Source: Flavobacteriales bacterium (lineage in GTDB: Bacteria; Bacteroidota; Bacteroidia; Flavobacteriales_F; PHOS-HE28). From it: a stretch of 64,000 nt of DNA. Shown here one piece after another: positions 15,972 through 24,262 of the stretch. The stretch's first letter is position 1. Every line of letters begins with the position of its first letter. The notes beneath the pieces are model-generated. The model made no database searches. It was not told the DNA's origin and was given only the letters and a program-made list of their open reading frames with translations. Both the position numbers and the translations under genes were made by a program. The stretch lies in contig JADJOI010000003.1 in NCBI GenBank assembly GCA_016713875.1, positions 3,286,001-3,350,000 of the forward strand, in the 5' to 3' direction.

Positions 15972-17561
15972 ATGCGTTCATTCGTGCTCCTGCCCGCCAT
16001 GTTCGCGGCCTCGGTGGGCTCCGCCCAGACCCTGCTGCCCAACATGCCCGCCCCGAACCTCGATCTGTACGCCATCGAGAAGATCGGCGGCACGGTGTAC
16101 ATCGGGGGTGGCTTCGCCACGGTGAACGGGCAGCCGCATACGCGCCTGGCCCGCTTCGATGCGGCCACCGGTGCGCTGGACAGCTGGGCCCCGCAGGTGG
16201 ACAACTACGTGAACACCATTACGCGGGCGGGTGACAAGCTGATCGCCGGGGGCTCGTTCAGCGCGGTGAACGGACAGTCGCGGCTGGGCATTGCGATGTT
16301 CGACCTCGCCACCGGTGCGCTGGAGCCGTGGAACGATGTGGCCAACTTCGTTTCGTGGCGCCAGGGCGTGGCGGCGCAAGGCAGCACCTTCTACTACTGC
16401 CCCTTCAGCCCGTGCCGTATCGTGGCGGTGGACGCCGCCACCAGCCTGCCCACCGGCTGGCAGAGCGCTCCGCTGTTCGAGGAGCAGGGCAACATCAACG
16501 CATTGATGGTGGCCGACGGCTACGTCTATGCCGGCGGCATCTTCCGCTTCGCTTCGGGGCCCAGCGTGTATGATGATCTGTGCCGCTTCCACCTGTCCAC
16601 GGGCGAGCTGGACAGCACCTGGCACCCGCAGCCGGCGGTCAACAACTTCGGGGTGACGGCCATCGTGCGCACCAACGACTTTGTGGTGGTGGGCGGCGAC
16701 TACAACGTGATCGCCGGACAGAACCGGCAGGGTGTAGCGGCCTTCACGCCGAGCGGGACGCTGGCGCCCTTCGCCCCCAACAACAGCAGCTACGAGGTGC
16801 TGAGCCTGTTCCCGGGCGGTGACCGCATCTGGGTGGGGGGCAACTCCTACCTGATGGGCGGGCAGACGCGCTACCGGATCGCCCAGCTCGATCTGGCCAC
16901 AGGGGCGGCCACCTGCTGGAACGCGGCCCCGATCAGCAACGGATGGAGCACGGTGCAGGCCATACACGTCGCTGGTGACACCGTGTATGCGGGCTCCTTC
17001 GGTGGTCCGGAGCTGGCCGTGCTTGTAGGTGGCCCGCTGCCCCCCGCGCCAGCGGCCATCACTGGTCCACCGGCCGTGGTGCCGGGTGCCATGGCCACCT
17101 ACACGGTGCCCTTCATCGCCGGCCACACGTGGACATGGACCATCACCGGGGGAACCGGAAGTTCCACCACCAACAGCATCAATGTCACCTGGGGTACGGG
17201 GCCGGTGGGCACGGTGACGGTGGTGGTGAACAACACCGGTCAGTCCAACTGCTCCAGCGATCCCACCGAGCTGCAGGTGTCCATCTCGGGCACCAACGGC
17301 CTTGGGCCTGAAGCTGCGGACAATGCGGCGATCACCCTGTTCCCGAACCCCACCACGGGTCGGGTCACTCTGAGGCTGGCTGGCAGCTCACCTCGCGGGA
17401 CCACGGTGCGTGTGGTCGATGCGTTCGGCCGCGTGCTGCGCTCCACGGCGATGCAGGGTGCGTCCATTGACCTGGACCTGGACGGGCTTCCACGCGGGTG
17501 CTACGGGGTTCTGGTGGACACGGCCGAAGGCGTCTGGACCGGCCGGGTGCTGAAGGAATGA
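15972..17561 (+). CDS. Secreted delta-60-repeat-like beta-propeller protein with T9SS sorting domain
   Basis: A 529-residue exported protein. After a signal peptide ending AASVGSA come repeats of about 50 residues of the form VYIGGGFATVNGQPHTRLARFDAATGAL. At least five copies (near residues 36, 87, 180, 240 and 290) are typical of delta-60/DUF5122-type propellers. A PKD-like segment follows (PAVVPGAMATYTV, then WTWTITGG) and then a T9SS sorting domain (ITLFPNPTTGRVTL, DAFGRVLRS, GCYGVLV). It may bind surface or extracellular ligands, but no specific function is known. Confidence 0.85.
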   Translation: MRSFVLLPAMFAASVGSAQTLLPNMPAPNLDLYAIEKIGGTVYIGGGFATVNGQPHTRLARFDAATGALDSWAPQVDNYVNTITRAGDKLIAGGSFSAVNGQSRLGIAMFDLATGALEPWNDVANFVSWRQGVAAQGSTFYYCPFSPCRIVAVDAATSLPTGWQSAPLFEEQGNINALMVADGYVYAGGIFRFASGPSVYDDLCRFHLSTGELDSTWHPQPAVNNFGVTAIVRTNDFVVVGGDYNVIAGQNRQGVAAFTPSGTLAPFAPNNSSYEVLSLFPGGDRIWVGGNSYLMGGQTRYRIAQLDLATGAATCWNAAPISNGWSTVQAIHVAGDTVYAGSFGGPELAVLVGGPLPPAPAAITGPPAVVPGAMATYTVPFIAGHTWTWTITGGTGSSTTNSINVTWGTGPVGTVTVVVNNTGQSNCSSDPTELQVSISGTNGLGPEAADNAAITLFPNPTTGRVTLRLAGSSPRGTTVRVVDAFGRVLRSTAMQGASIDLDLDGLPRGCYGVLVDTAEGVWTGRVLKE

Positions 17562-17614
17562 GCACCGCTGCTCCGGACCGCACACGGTGAGCGGCCACGG
17601 TATATACTGCCGCC

Positions 17615-17815
17615 ATGGACCTGACGGCATTGGTGTCACGTGCGCGGTTCCAGGTGGGCGACCGGGTGCGGCTGCAGGCTGGCGAGGTGTGGGTGGTCAC
17701 CGGCCGCTACTGGAGGCGGCGCACGCGCGAGATCGTGTACGACATCACCGTGCACCGCTTGACCTACACCACGCGCGTGGCCGAACACCGGCTCTACCCC
17801 GTGCGGGAGGGGTGA
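17615..17815 (+). CDS. Small basic protein, unknown function
   Basis: A 66-residue protein predicted to be mainly beta: FQVGDRVRLQAGEVWVVTGRYW then TREIVYDITVHRL. The GDRVRL and YDIT pattern recalls small KOW/SH3-like barrels, but this is weak. It ends 3 bp before the ATG of a histidine kinase, so the two genes are likely to be translated together. It has no membrane segment. Confidence 0.55.
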   Translation: MDLTALVSRARFQVGDRVRLQAGEVWVVTGRYWRRRTREIVYDITVHRLTYTTRVAEHRLYPVREG

Positions 17816-17818
17816 GGG

Positions 17819-18559
17819 ATGGTGTGCACGGATGAGCGCGCCGAGCTGAGCGAGAAGGCCAAGGAGCGCTTCCGGGCCAACATGAGCCACGAGATCCGCA
17901 CGCCGATGAACGCCTTCATGGGCATGAGCGAGATCCTCAAGGACCGGCCGCATGCCCCCGAGCAGGAGAAGGACCTCAACGCCATCGCGCAGAGCAGCGG
18001 GATCCTGCTGGTGATCATCAACGACGTCCTCGATCTCTACAAGATCGACGCTGGACGCATCGACTTCGAGGAAGTGCCCTTCGAGCCAAGTAAGGTGGTT
18101 GGCAACGTGCGGGACGTACTGCGACCCAAGGCCGATGAGAAGAGGATCGGGCTCGCCTTGGAGTTCGCGCCGGAAGTGCCCGTCACTTTGGTCGGCGCCC
18201 CCACGAGGTTGAACCAGATCGTGATGAACATGTGCGGCAATGCGGTCAAGTTCACCGAGCAGGGGTCGGTCGCGATCCGCGTTCATCATGGCCCCGACCC
18301 ACAGGATCGACCCGCGCATGCCCTGTTGGTGATCGAGGTGATCGACACCGGCATCGGCATCCCGGAGGACCGCGCGGACAGTATCTTCGAGAAGTTCACC
18401 CAGGCCTACAGCGATACCACGCGCAAATACGGTGGAACGGGCCTGGGCCTCACCATCAGCAAGCGGCTCGCCGAGCTGCAAGGCGGCAGTATCAGCGTGA
18501 AGAGCGAACGCGACAAGGGTAGCATGTTCACGGTGCGGATGCCCTACCGCCCCGGGTGA
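17819..18559 (+). CDS. Histidine kinase core without a sensor domain
   Basis: A 246-residue cytoplasmic kinase core. HisKA is at residues 15-80, with the phospho-acceptor His in FRANMSHEIRTPMN. HATPase_c covers about 125-245: the N box MNMCGNAVKF, the G1 box IDTGIGIPED, the F box IFEKFTQAY and the G2 box GGTGLGLTIS. All expected catalytic residues are visible. No transmembrane, PAS or receiver domain precedes it; the protein starts only 20 residues before the H box, so it may be a fragment or a stand-alone kinase using a partner sensor. The upstream 66-residue gene is 3 bp away. No response regulator is adjacent. Confidence 0.88.
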   Translation: MVCTDERAELSEKAKERFRANMSHEIRTPMNAFMGMSEILKDRPHAPEQEKDLNAIAQSSGILLVIINDVLDLYKIDAGRIDFEEVPFEPSKVVGNVRDVLRPKADEKRIGLALEFAPEVPVTLVGAPTRLNQIVMNMCGNAVKFTEQGSVAIRVHHGPDPQDRPAHALLVIEVIDTGIGIPEDRADSIFEKFTQAYSDTTRKYGGTGLGLTISKRLAELQGGSISVKSERDKGSMFTVRMPYRPG

Positions 18560-18644
18560 CCGGCATCAGCAACCACAGGCGTCCATCGAACCTAATTTCA
18601 CCACGACCGTATAGGGCGCTTTCGCACGAGTACGCCCCATCCCC

Positions 18645-21095
18645 ATGAGCACCACCGCCTACCTGAAATGGCTTCACGAGGTTGAACTGAAGGACATCCC
18701 CACGGTGGGCGGCAAGAACGCCAGTCTGGGGGAGATGATCCAGCACCTGGGCCGCCTCGGCGTCAATGTGCCTGGCGGCTTCGTGGTGACGGTGGCCAGC
18801 TACGAGGCCTTCATCGCCCACAACGAGCTGGACCAGAAGATCCGCGACATCGTGGCGGGGCTCGATGCGGACGATGTGGAGAACATCCGCCGCACCGGCC
18901 TCGCGGTGCGCACGCTGATCAAGAACGGCAAGTTCCCCGAGCCCATCTGGAAGGGCATCATGGCACACTACGACGAGCTCAGCGCCAAGTGCGGCCAGGA
19001 GGCCACCGATGTGGCCGTGCGCTCCTCCGCCACCGCCGAGGACCTGCCCGACGCCTCGTTCGCCGGGCAGCAGGAGACCTTCCTCAACGTGCGCGGCCAC
19101 CAGGACCTCATCGCCGCGGTGCGCAACTGCTTCGCCTCGCTGTGGACCGACCGCGCGATCGTGTACCGCCAGACGCGTGGCTACGACCATTTCGACATCG
19201 GCCTCAGCGTGGGCGTGCAGAAGATGGTGCGCTCCGATCTGGGTGCCAGCGGCGTGGCCTTCAGCCTCGACACCGAGAGCGGCTTCAAGGACGTGGTGCT
19301 GATCAACGGCAGCTACGGCCTGGGCGAGATGGTGGTGCAGGGCGCCGTGAGCCCTGACGAGTTCCTCGTGTTCAAGCCGACCCTGGCCAAGGGCTACAGC
19401 GCCATCATCGAGAAGAAGATCGGCAACAAGGACCGCAAGATGATCTACGGCGTGGAGCCCGGGAAGCCCACCTCGGTGATCCCCACCGAACGCGCCCAGC
19501 GCAACCGGTTCTGCGTCACCGACGAGCAGGCGCTGGAGATCGCGCGCAGCGTGGTGGCCATCGAACGGTACTACAGCGACAAGAAGGGCACCTGGTGCCC
19601 CATGGACGTGGAGTGGGCCGTGGACGGGCTCACCGGTGGCCTCTTCATCGTGCAGGCCCGGCCCGAGACGATCCACAGCCGCAAGGCCGATGACCGCGTG
19701 GTGGAGTACAAGCTCGACCATCCCGAAGGGGCCGCGCAGCCCAAGGTCATCACCAAGGGCATCGCCATCGGCGACCGTGTGGGAGCGGGCACCGTGCGCA
19801 TCCTCTACAGCCTCGATGGCCGCGGCGGGGGCATGGACGGCAAGGACTTCAAGCAGGGCGATGTGCTCGTCACCGACATGACCGATCCCGACTGGGAACC
19901 GATCATGAAGAAGGCCAGCGCCATCATCACCAACAAGGGCGGCCGCACCTGCCACGCCGCCATCGTGGCGCGCGAGATGGGCGTGCCCGCCATCGTGGGC
20001 TGTGACAACGCCACCGACCTGCTCGACACGGGCATGCAGGTGACGGCCAGCTGCTGCGAGGGTGACAACGGGGTCATCTACGAGGGCATCATCCCCTTCC
20101 GCAAGGAGGAGACGATGCTCACCGACCTGCCCGAGGTGCGCACGCCCATCATGCTCAACGTGGCCAGCCCCGACCTCGCCTTCAAGTTCGCCGCGCTGCC
20201 CAACGCCGGTGTGGGCCTGGCCCGCGAGGAGTTCATCATCAACAACTACATCCAGGCCCACCCGCTGGCCCTCTTGCAGCACAAGGAGCTGGGCGATGTC
20301 ACCCTCAGCGGCAAGATCAGCTACCTGATCCACGGCTACGAGGACGAGGAGACCTACTTCGTGAAGCGGCTGAGCTACGGTATCGCCAAGATCGCCGCGG
20401 CCTTCCACCCCAACAAGGTGATCGTGCGCTTCAGCGACTTCAAGAGCAACGAGTACCGCAACCTGCTCGGGGGCGAGCACTACGAGCCGCATGAGGAGAA
20501 CCCCATGATCGGCTGGCGCGGCGCCTCACGTTACTACAGCGATGCCTACAAGGAGGCCTTCGGGCTCGAGTGCAAGGCCATCCGGCGGGTGCGCGAGAAG
20601 ATGGGCCTGAAGAACGTGGTGGTGATGATCCCCTTCTGCCGCACCGTGGAGGAGCTGCTCGCGGTGAAGAAGGTGATGAAGGAGTACGGGCTCGAGCGCG
20701 GCAAGGCAGGCCTGGAGCTGTACCTCATGGCGGAGATCCCCAGCAACATCCTCATGGCCGAGGAGTTCAGCCGGTACATCGACGGCTTCTCCATCGGCAG
20801 CAACGACCTCACGCAGCTCACCCTCGGGCTCGACCGCGACAGCGCGCTGGTGTCGCACCTGTACGACGAGCGCAACCCCGCCGTGAAGCGGATGCTGGAG
20901 CAGCTGATCGCCACCGCCAAACGCACCGGCACCAAGGTGGGCATCTGCGGCCAGGGCCCGAGCGACCATCCGGACTTCGCCCAGTTCCTCGTGGAGCTCG
21001 GCATCGACTCCATCAGCGTGACGCCGGACTCGCTGCTGAAGACGCGGCGCGCGATCGCAGAAGTGGAGCGTGTGGTGGCACGGCAGACCGTTTGA
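18645..21095 (+). CDS. ppsA: Phosphoenolpyruvate synthase
   Basis: An 816-residue enzyme converting pyruvate, ATP and water to phosphoenolpyruvate, AMP and phosphate for gluconeogenesis. The N-terminal ATP-grasp domain starts VGGKNASLGEMI and has VRSSATAEDLPDASFAGQQ. The swivelling phosphohistidine domain has GGRTCHAAIVARE with the catalytic His near residue 437. The C-terminal PEP-binding barrel has GIGSNDLTQ-type (FSIGSNDLTQLTLG) and GICGQGPSD motifs, the latter containing the catalytic Cys. Length is as usual for PpsA. The upstream 85 bp hold an AT-richer stretch but no clear -7 box. Confidence 0.97.
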   Translation: MSTTAYLKWLHEVELKDIPTVGGKNASLGEMIQHLGRLGVNVPGGFVVTVASYEAFIAHNELDQKIRDIVAGLDADDVENIRRTGLAVRTLIKNGKFPEPIWKGIMAHYDELSAKCGQEATDVAVRSSATAEDLPDASFAGQQETFLNVRGHQDLIAAVRNCFASLWTDRAIVYRQTRGYDHFDIGLSVGVQKMVRSDLGASGVAFSLDTESGFKDVVLINGSYGLGEMVVQGAVSPDEFLVFKPTLAKGYSAIIEKKIGNKDRKMIYGVEPGKPTSVIPTERAQRNRFCVTDEQALEIARSVVAIERYYSDKKGTWCPMDVEWAVDGLTGGLFIVQARPETIHSRKADDRVVEYKLDHPEGAAQPKVITKGIAIGDRVGAGTVRILYSLDGRGGGMDGKDFKQGDVLVTDMTDPDWEPIMKKASAIITNKGGRTCHAAIVAREMGVPAIVGCDNATDLLDTGMQVTASCCEGDNGVIYEGIIPFRKEETMLTDLPEVRTPIMLNVASPDLAFKFAALPNAGVGLAREEFIINNYIQAHPLALLQHKELGDVTLSGKISYLIHGYEDEETYFVKRLSYGIAKIAAAFHPNKVIVRFSDFKSNEYRNLLGGEHYEPHEENPMIGWRGASRYYSDAYKEAFGLECKAIRRVREKMGLKNVVVMIPFCRTVEELLAVKKVMKEYGLERGKAGLELYLMAEIPSNILMAEEFSRYIDGFSIGSNDLTQLTLGLDRDSALVSHLYDERNPAVKRMLEQLIATAKRTGTKVGICGQGPSDHPDFAQFLVELGIDSISVTPDSLLKTRRAIAEVERVVARQTV

Positions 21096-21129
21096 GCGAT
21101 CCGGCCTCGGCCACCCTTGCGCCGCTCCG

Positions 21130-22251
21130 TTACTGGCCGTCCAGCTTGAAGGCGATCGGCAGCGTCATCTGCGAGGCCACCGGCTTGCCGTCCTTCGCGG
21201 CGGGTGTCCACGCGGGCATGGATCCCACCACGCGCAGGGCCTCCGCATCGATGTCGTTGCGCACGCCCCGCTTCACCGCGGCATCCGTCACGCGGCCATC
21301 CGCCTGCACGGTGAAGCCCACGTACACGGTGCCTTCCACCCCCTCGGCACGTGCGCCGGCGGGATACGTGATGGCCTTGCCGAGGTAGGCGGCCAGCGCC
21401 GGCATGCCGCCGGGGTATTCCGCACTGCGGTCGGATCCCGGAAGCACCGCGGCATCGCCGTCGGGAACCGGAAGGGGGGTCGCAGCGATCCAGGCCAGGC
21501 CGAGCACGGCGAGGGCGAGGGTGGGTAGCGCGCGGACCAGGGCCCGGCGCGGAGAGATGGAGGTGGTCAACATGAGCATGCGGGTTTGGAGGAAGGAGCG
21601 GTTGAAGGGATGGAGCAGGTGCCGCGGGTCGGTCCCCAGGGCCTGGGCGAGCAGGGTGAGGGCGTAGTCCGGAGCGGTCCGCGCCGCGGCGCGGTCGGCC
21701 TGCAGCTCGTGCACCAGCCGCAGTTCGCGCAGGGCCCACCGCCAGAGCGGGTTCGTCCAGCACAGCGCGGCCAGCAGCTCGAAGGCGATGAGGTCGTAGG
21801 AGTGGCCGAGGCGTACGTGCGCGAGTTCGTGCTGCTGGACGGCCTCACGTTCCGCTCCGGCCAGATGCGGAGGCAGATGCACATGTCCTAGAAAGGCCAT
21901 GGCGACGGGCCCGCCCTGGCGGACTGTGCGTCCGGCAACGGCGATGCGCCACAGGAGGCGGGCGATCAGCACGAGGCTCACACCGCCGTGCATGGCGATC
22001 AGGCTCACCGCCGGATCGAGCGGTGCGCCGGCATCCGGGCTCACGGTGATGAGGGGAAGGGTGACGGGTGCCAGGGCGGAGGACACCGGGATGCTGGGTA
22101 GCAGCGGAAAAGCGAACGCACCGGCGGGGCCCAACAGCAGGAAGGCGCGGCGGGCGCCCAGCAGCGGGCTGTGGCGCAGGCCCACGGCATAGGCGGCGAG
22201 GAGGATCGCGAAGGCGATGTTGGCCTGCAGGTAGAAGGGGAGGAGGGCCAT
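21130..22251 (-). CDS. BlaR1/M56-type membrane peptidase with TonB C-terminal domain
   Basis: A 373-residue inner-membrane protein. Helices at the N-terminus are followed by an M56 metalloprotease domain with the HExxH zinc motif HELAH and a downstream HELQAD that supplies further ligands. A membrane helix (ALPTLALAVLGLAWIAA) leads to a periplasmic TonB C-terminal domain (GVEGTVYVGFTVQADGRVTD). This BlaR1-TonB architecture is common in Bacteroidota. It starts 1 bp after the stop of a BlaI-type repressor gene, so the pair is an operon. By analogy to BlaR1/MecR1 it may inactivate the repressor when a signal arrives, but the signal is unknown. Confidence 0.88.
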   Translation of the reverse strand: MALLPFYLQANIAFAILLAAYAVGLRHSPLLGARRAFLLLGPAGAFAFPLLPSIPVSSALAPVTLPLITVSPDAGAPLDPAVSLIAMHGGVSLVLIARLLWRIAVAGRTVRQGGPVAMAFLGHVHLPPHLAGAEREAVQQHELAHVRLGHSYDLIAFELLAALCWTNPLWRWALRELRLVHELQADRAAARTAPDYALTLLAQALGTDPRHLLHPFNRSFLQTRMLMLTTSISPRRALVRALPTLALAVLGLAWIAATPLPVPDGDAAVLPGSDRSAEYPGGMPALAAYLGKAITYPAGARAEGVEGTVYVGFTVQADGRVTDAAVKRGVRNDIDAEALRVVGSMPAWTPAAKDGKPVASQMTLPIAFKLDGQ

Positions 22252-22252
22252 G

Positions 22253-22618
22253 TCAGCGCTTGCGTTGTTGCTTCAGCAGGGCCAGCAGCGCCTCCAGTTC
22301 GCGCGCGTCGATGTCGGCGCGTTCGATGAAGCTGGACACCAGCGCCTGGGGCGATCCGGCGAAGTAGTCCTTCAGCAGGCGCCGCGCGCTGCGGTGCGCG
22401 TAGTCGGTCTTGTGCACCCGGGCCGTGTAGCGGTGGCTGCGGCCCAGCACCTCGTGGTCCACGAAGCCCTTGGCCTCCAGGATGCGGACGATGGTGCTCA
22501 CCGTGGTGATGGCGGGCCGGGGCTTGGGCATCGCCTGGCGGATGTCCTTGGCGAAGGCCGGTCCGATGCGCCACAGCACCTGCATCACCTCCTCCTCAGC
22601 GCGTGTCAGCCGTTCCAT
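22253..22618 (-). CDS. BlaI/MecI/CopY-family repressor
   Basis: A 121-residue winged-helix repressor. The N-terminus (LTRAEEEVMQVLWRIG) and the recognition segment AITTVSTIVRILEAKGFV are typical of the family, followed by the dimerisation helices ALLALLKQQ. Repressors of this family bind their own promoter and are removed by the BlaR1-like protease encoded next to them. The upstream region 22619-22680 is AT-rich and contains a direct repeat TAGTTGA 20 bp apart, a candidate operator. Confidence 0.92.
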   Translation of the reverse strand: MERLTRAEEEVMQVLWRIGPAFAKDIRQAMPKPRPAITTVSTIVRILEAKGFVDHEVLGRSHRYTARVHKTDYAHRSARRLLKDYFAGSPQALVSSFIERADIDARELEALLALLKQQRKR

Positions 22619-22640
22619 GGGTCAAGGTTAACGAAATAAT

Positions 22641-22667
22641 TAGTTGATGAACGAAGAACATAGTTGA
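22641..22667 (-). promoter_or_regulatory. Candidate operator of the BlaI-type repressor
   Basis: TAGTTGA occurs at 22641-22647 and 22661-22667, 20 bp (two helical turns) apart. The surrounding 50 bp are AT-rich in an otherwise GC-rich genome. This is a plausible autoregulatory site upstream of the repressor; binding is not shown. Confidence 0.4.
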
Positions 22668-22742
22668 ACGGTGGGGATGGATCGGGCAACGGGGAGGACG
22701 GCGGAGGCAACGGCCGGAGGGGAGGTGGTGAACGGGGATGGC

Positions 22743-22750
22743 TACATTCG
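22743..22750 (+). promoter_or_regulatory. Putative -7 promoter box
   Basis: TACATTCG lies 3 bp before the ATG at 22754 and fits TAnnTTyG. If it is the promoter, the transcript would be nearly leaderless. Confidence 0.35.
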
Positions 22751-22753
22751 GCC

Positions 22754-23140
22754 ATGCGCTGGGATGCACTTCGCACCGTGGTGGCCCTGCTCGCCATCAC
22801 CGCCTGGGTCTCGATCAACGAGTTCGTCCGCAACCAGGTGGTGCTGCCCGGGCCGTGGGCGGAGCACTATGCCGGGCTCGGGCTCGAGTTCCCCGCGGCA
22901 CCGGTGAACGGCGCGATCTGGGGCCTGTGGGCCTTGCTCTTCGCCATCGCCGTGGTGTGGCTGGCGCGCCGGCACCCGCTGTGGTCCACGGGGCTCACGG
23001 CCTGGTGGGTGGGCTTCGCGCTCATGTGGGTGGTGATCGGCAACCTCGGGGTGCTGCCCATCGGCATCCTGCCCGTGGCCGTGCCTTGGAGCCTCGTGGA
23101 GGCCTTCGGCGCGGCGTGGATCGCGCATCGGTTGAAGTAA
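22754..23140 (+). CDS. Small integral membrane protein, unknown function
   Basis: A 128-residue protein with about four hydrophobic helices (TVVALLAITAWVSI, GLWALLFAIAVVWL, LTAWWVGFALMWVVIG and GILPVAVPWSLVEAF). It is divergent from the BlaI/BlaR1-like pair, sharing a 135-bp intergenic region with it, so it may be a target of the repressor. I know of no named family. The ATG at 22754 is chosen because the first helix starts there. Confidence 0.65.
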   Translation: MRWDALRTVVALLAITAWVSINEFVRNQVVLPGPWAEHYAGLGLEFPAAPVNGAIWGLWALLFAIAVVWLARRHPLWSTGLTAWWVGFALMWVVIGNLGVLPIGILPVAVPWSLVEAFGAAWIAHRLK

Positions 23141-23230
23141 GGATCAGGTCCGCTCAACCTTGTTCGTTGGTCGGGGCAGATGCTCCCAGCAGGCAACCCA
23201 TGAATCCATCCGCGTCATACCTTCAACAGG

Positions 23231-24262
23231 ATGGATCAGGGATCGCGGATCGGTTCGATCGGCCTCATGATGCTGCTGGCCATGCCAGGCGCGCAGGCCC
23301 AGCTGCCCATGGACATCGTCTGGCAGCATGCGCCGTGGACCTTCGAGTCGGGACCCAACACGATCAGCAGCGCACTGGGAGTGGGACTCGCCCCTCAATA
23401 TACACGCTGGACTCATCACGGAACGCCGTCGCCCCAGAACCTATCGACCTGTTCTTCGCTCGCATACGAACAGCAGTTCGGGTTCGATCCCATGGGCGTG
23501 CCGTCCATGTTCCCGCAGGAGTGCCGACTGGATGAGGTCACTTGGGCCTTTCTTGGCGGCGGGGGCAGCGTGTGGAGCGACATGATCAACACCACGAACT
23601 ACATTTTCGTGAACGGCGCCTACCTGCCCTGTTCGGATTCATTATGGACCGGTCAGTTTTTCAGAGGCCTGACGGAGCGGAACGGGATACGCTACATTCA
23701 TGGGGAGGCTGACAACTGTCCCTTTGGCAACTTCGGTTGGGGCCATACGGTCTGGTCGCTCAGCTCCCAGTGGTGCGCCTGCTTCGATCGCGAGATCCAG
23801 GGCCTGGCGCTCCACGGGGACACCCTGCTGGCCTGCCACCTGCCCATGGTCACGCGGTTGCATCGATACACGGGCGCCGTATTGGATTCCATCACCGTGT
23901 TCGCGGACACGGTCACTTGGGGCAAGGTGCGCACGAGCGGTGATACCCTGTTCTGGTTGATCAAGAAGCCGAACTTGGAATTGTGGTCCGGCGCCTACCT
24001 GCTCGGTGGGGCGGAGCTCTGGCGGATCCAACTGCCGACCACGGACCCGATCACGGGCTGGGAGTTCGACCAGCATGGCCGGGCGTGGATCGCCACCGGC
24101 TCCACCTTCATCCGGCAGGAACGCAGCGACGGCACCTTGCAGGCCTACCCCGTGAGCGAGCCCATCCTGCGGATCTTCGAACGGGATGGCGACATCTATT
24201 GGGCCGGCGATCTGGGACCGGGGAACGGGTACACCATTCAATGCGCGACCCCATGGCCATGA
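23231..24262 (+). CDS. Secreted protein, unknown function
   Basis: A 343-residue exported protein. The signal peptide ends near MPGAQAQ. The body has beta-propeller-like segments (GLALHGDTLLACHL, VRTSGDTLFWLI, EFDQHGRAWIATGS) and several Cys. Unlike its downstream neighbour it lacks a T9SS sorting domain, so it may be periplasmic, truncated, or part of a pair. Its 3' end overlaps the next gene by 22 bp. The two mature N-termini (AQLPMDIVW and AQLPIQPLW) resemble each other, which hints at duplication. Confidence 0.6.
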   Translation: MDQGSRIGSIGLMMLLAMPGAQAQLPMDIVWQHAPWTFESGPNTISSALGVGLAPQYTRWTHHGTPSPQNLSTCSSLAYEQQFGFDPMGVPSMFPQECRLDEVTWAFLGGGGSVWSDMINTTNYIFVNGAYLPCSDSLWTGQFFRGLTERNGIRYIHGEADNCPFGNFGWGHTVWSLSSQWCACFDREIQGLALHGDTLLACHLPMVTRLHRYTGAVLDSITVFADTVTWGKVRTSGDTLFWLIKKPNLELWSGAYLLGGAELWRIQLPTTDPITGWEFDQHGRAWIATGSTFIRQERSDGTLQAYPVSEPILRIFERDGDIYWAGDLGPGNGYTIQCATPWP

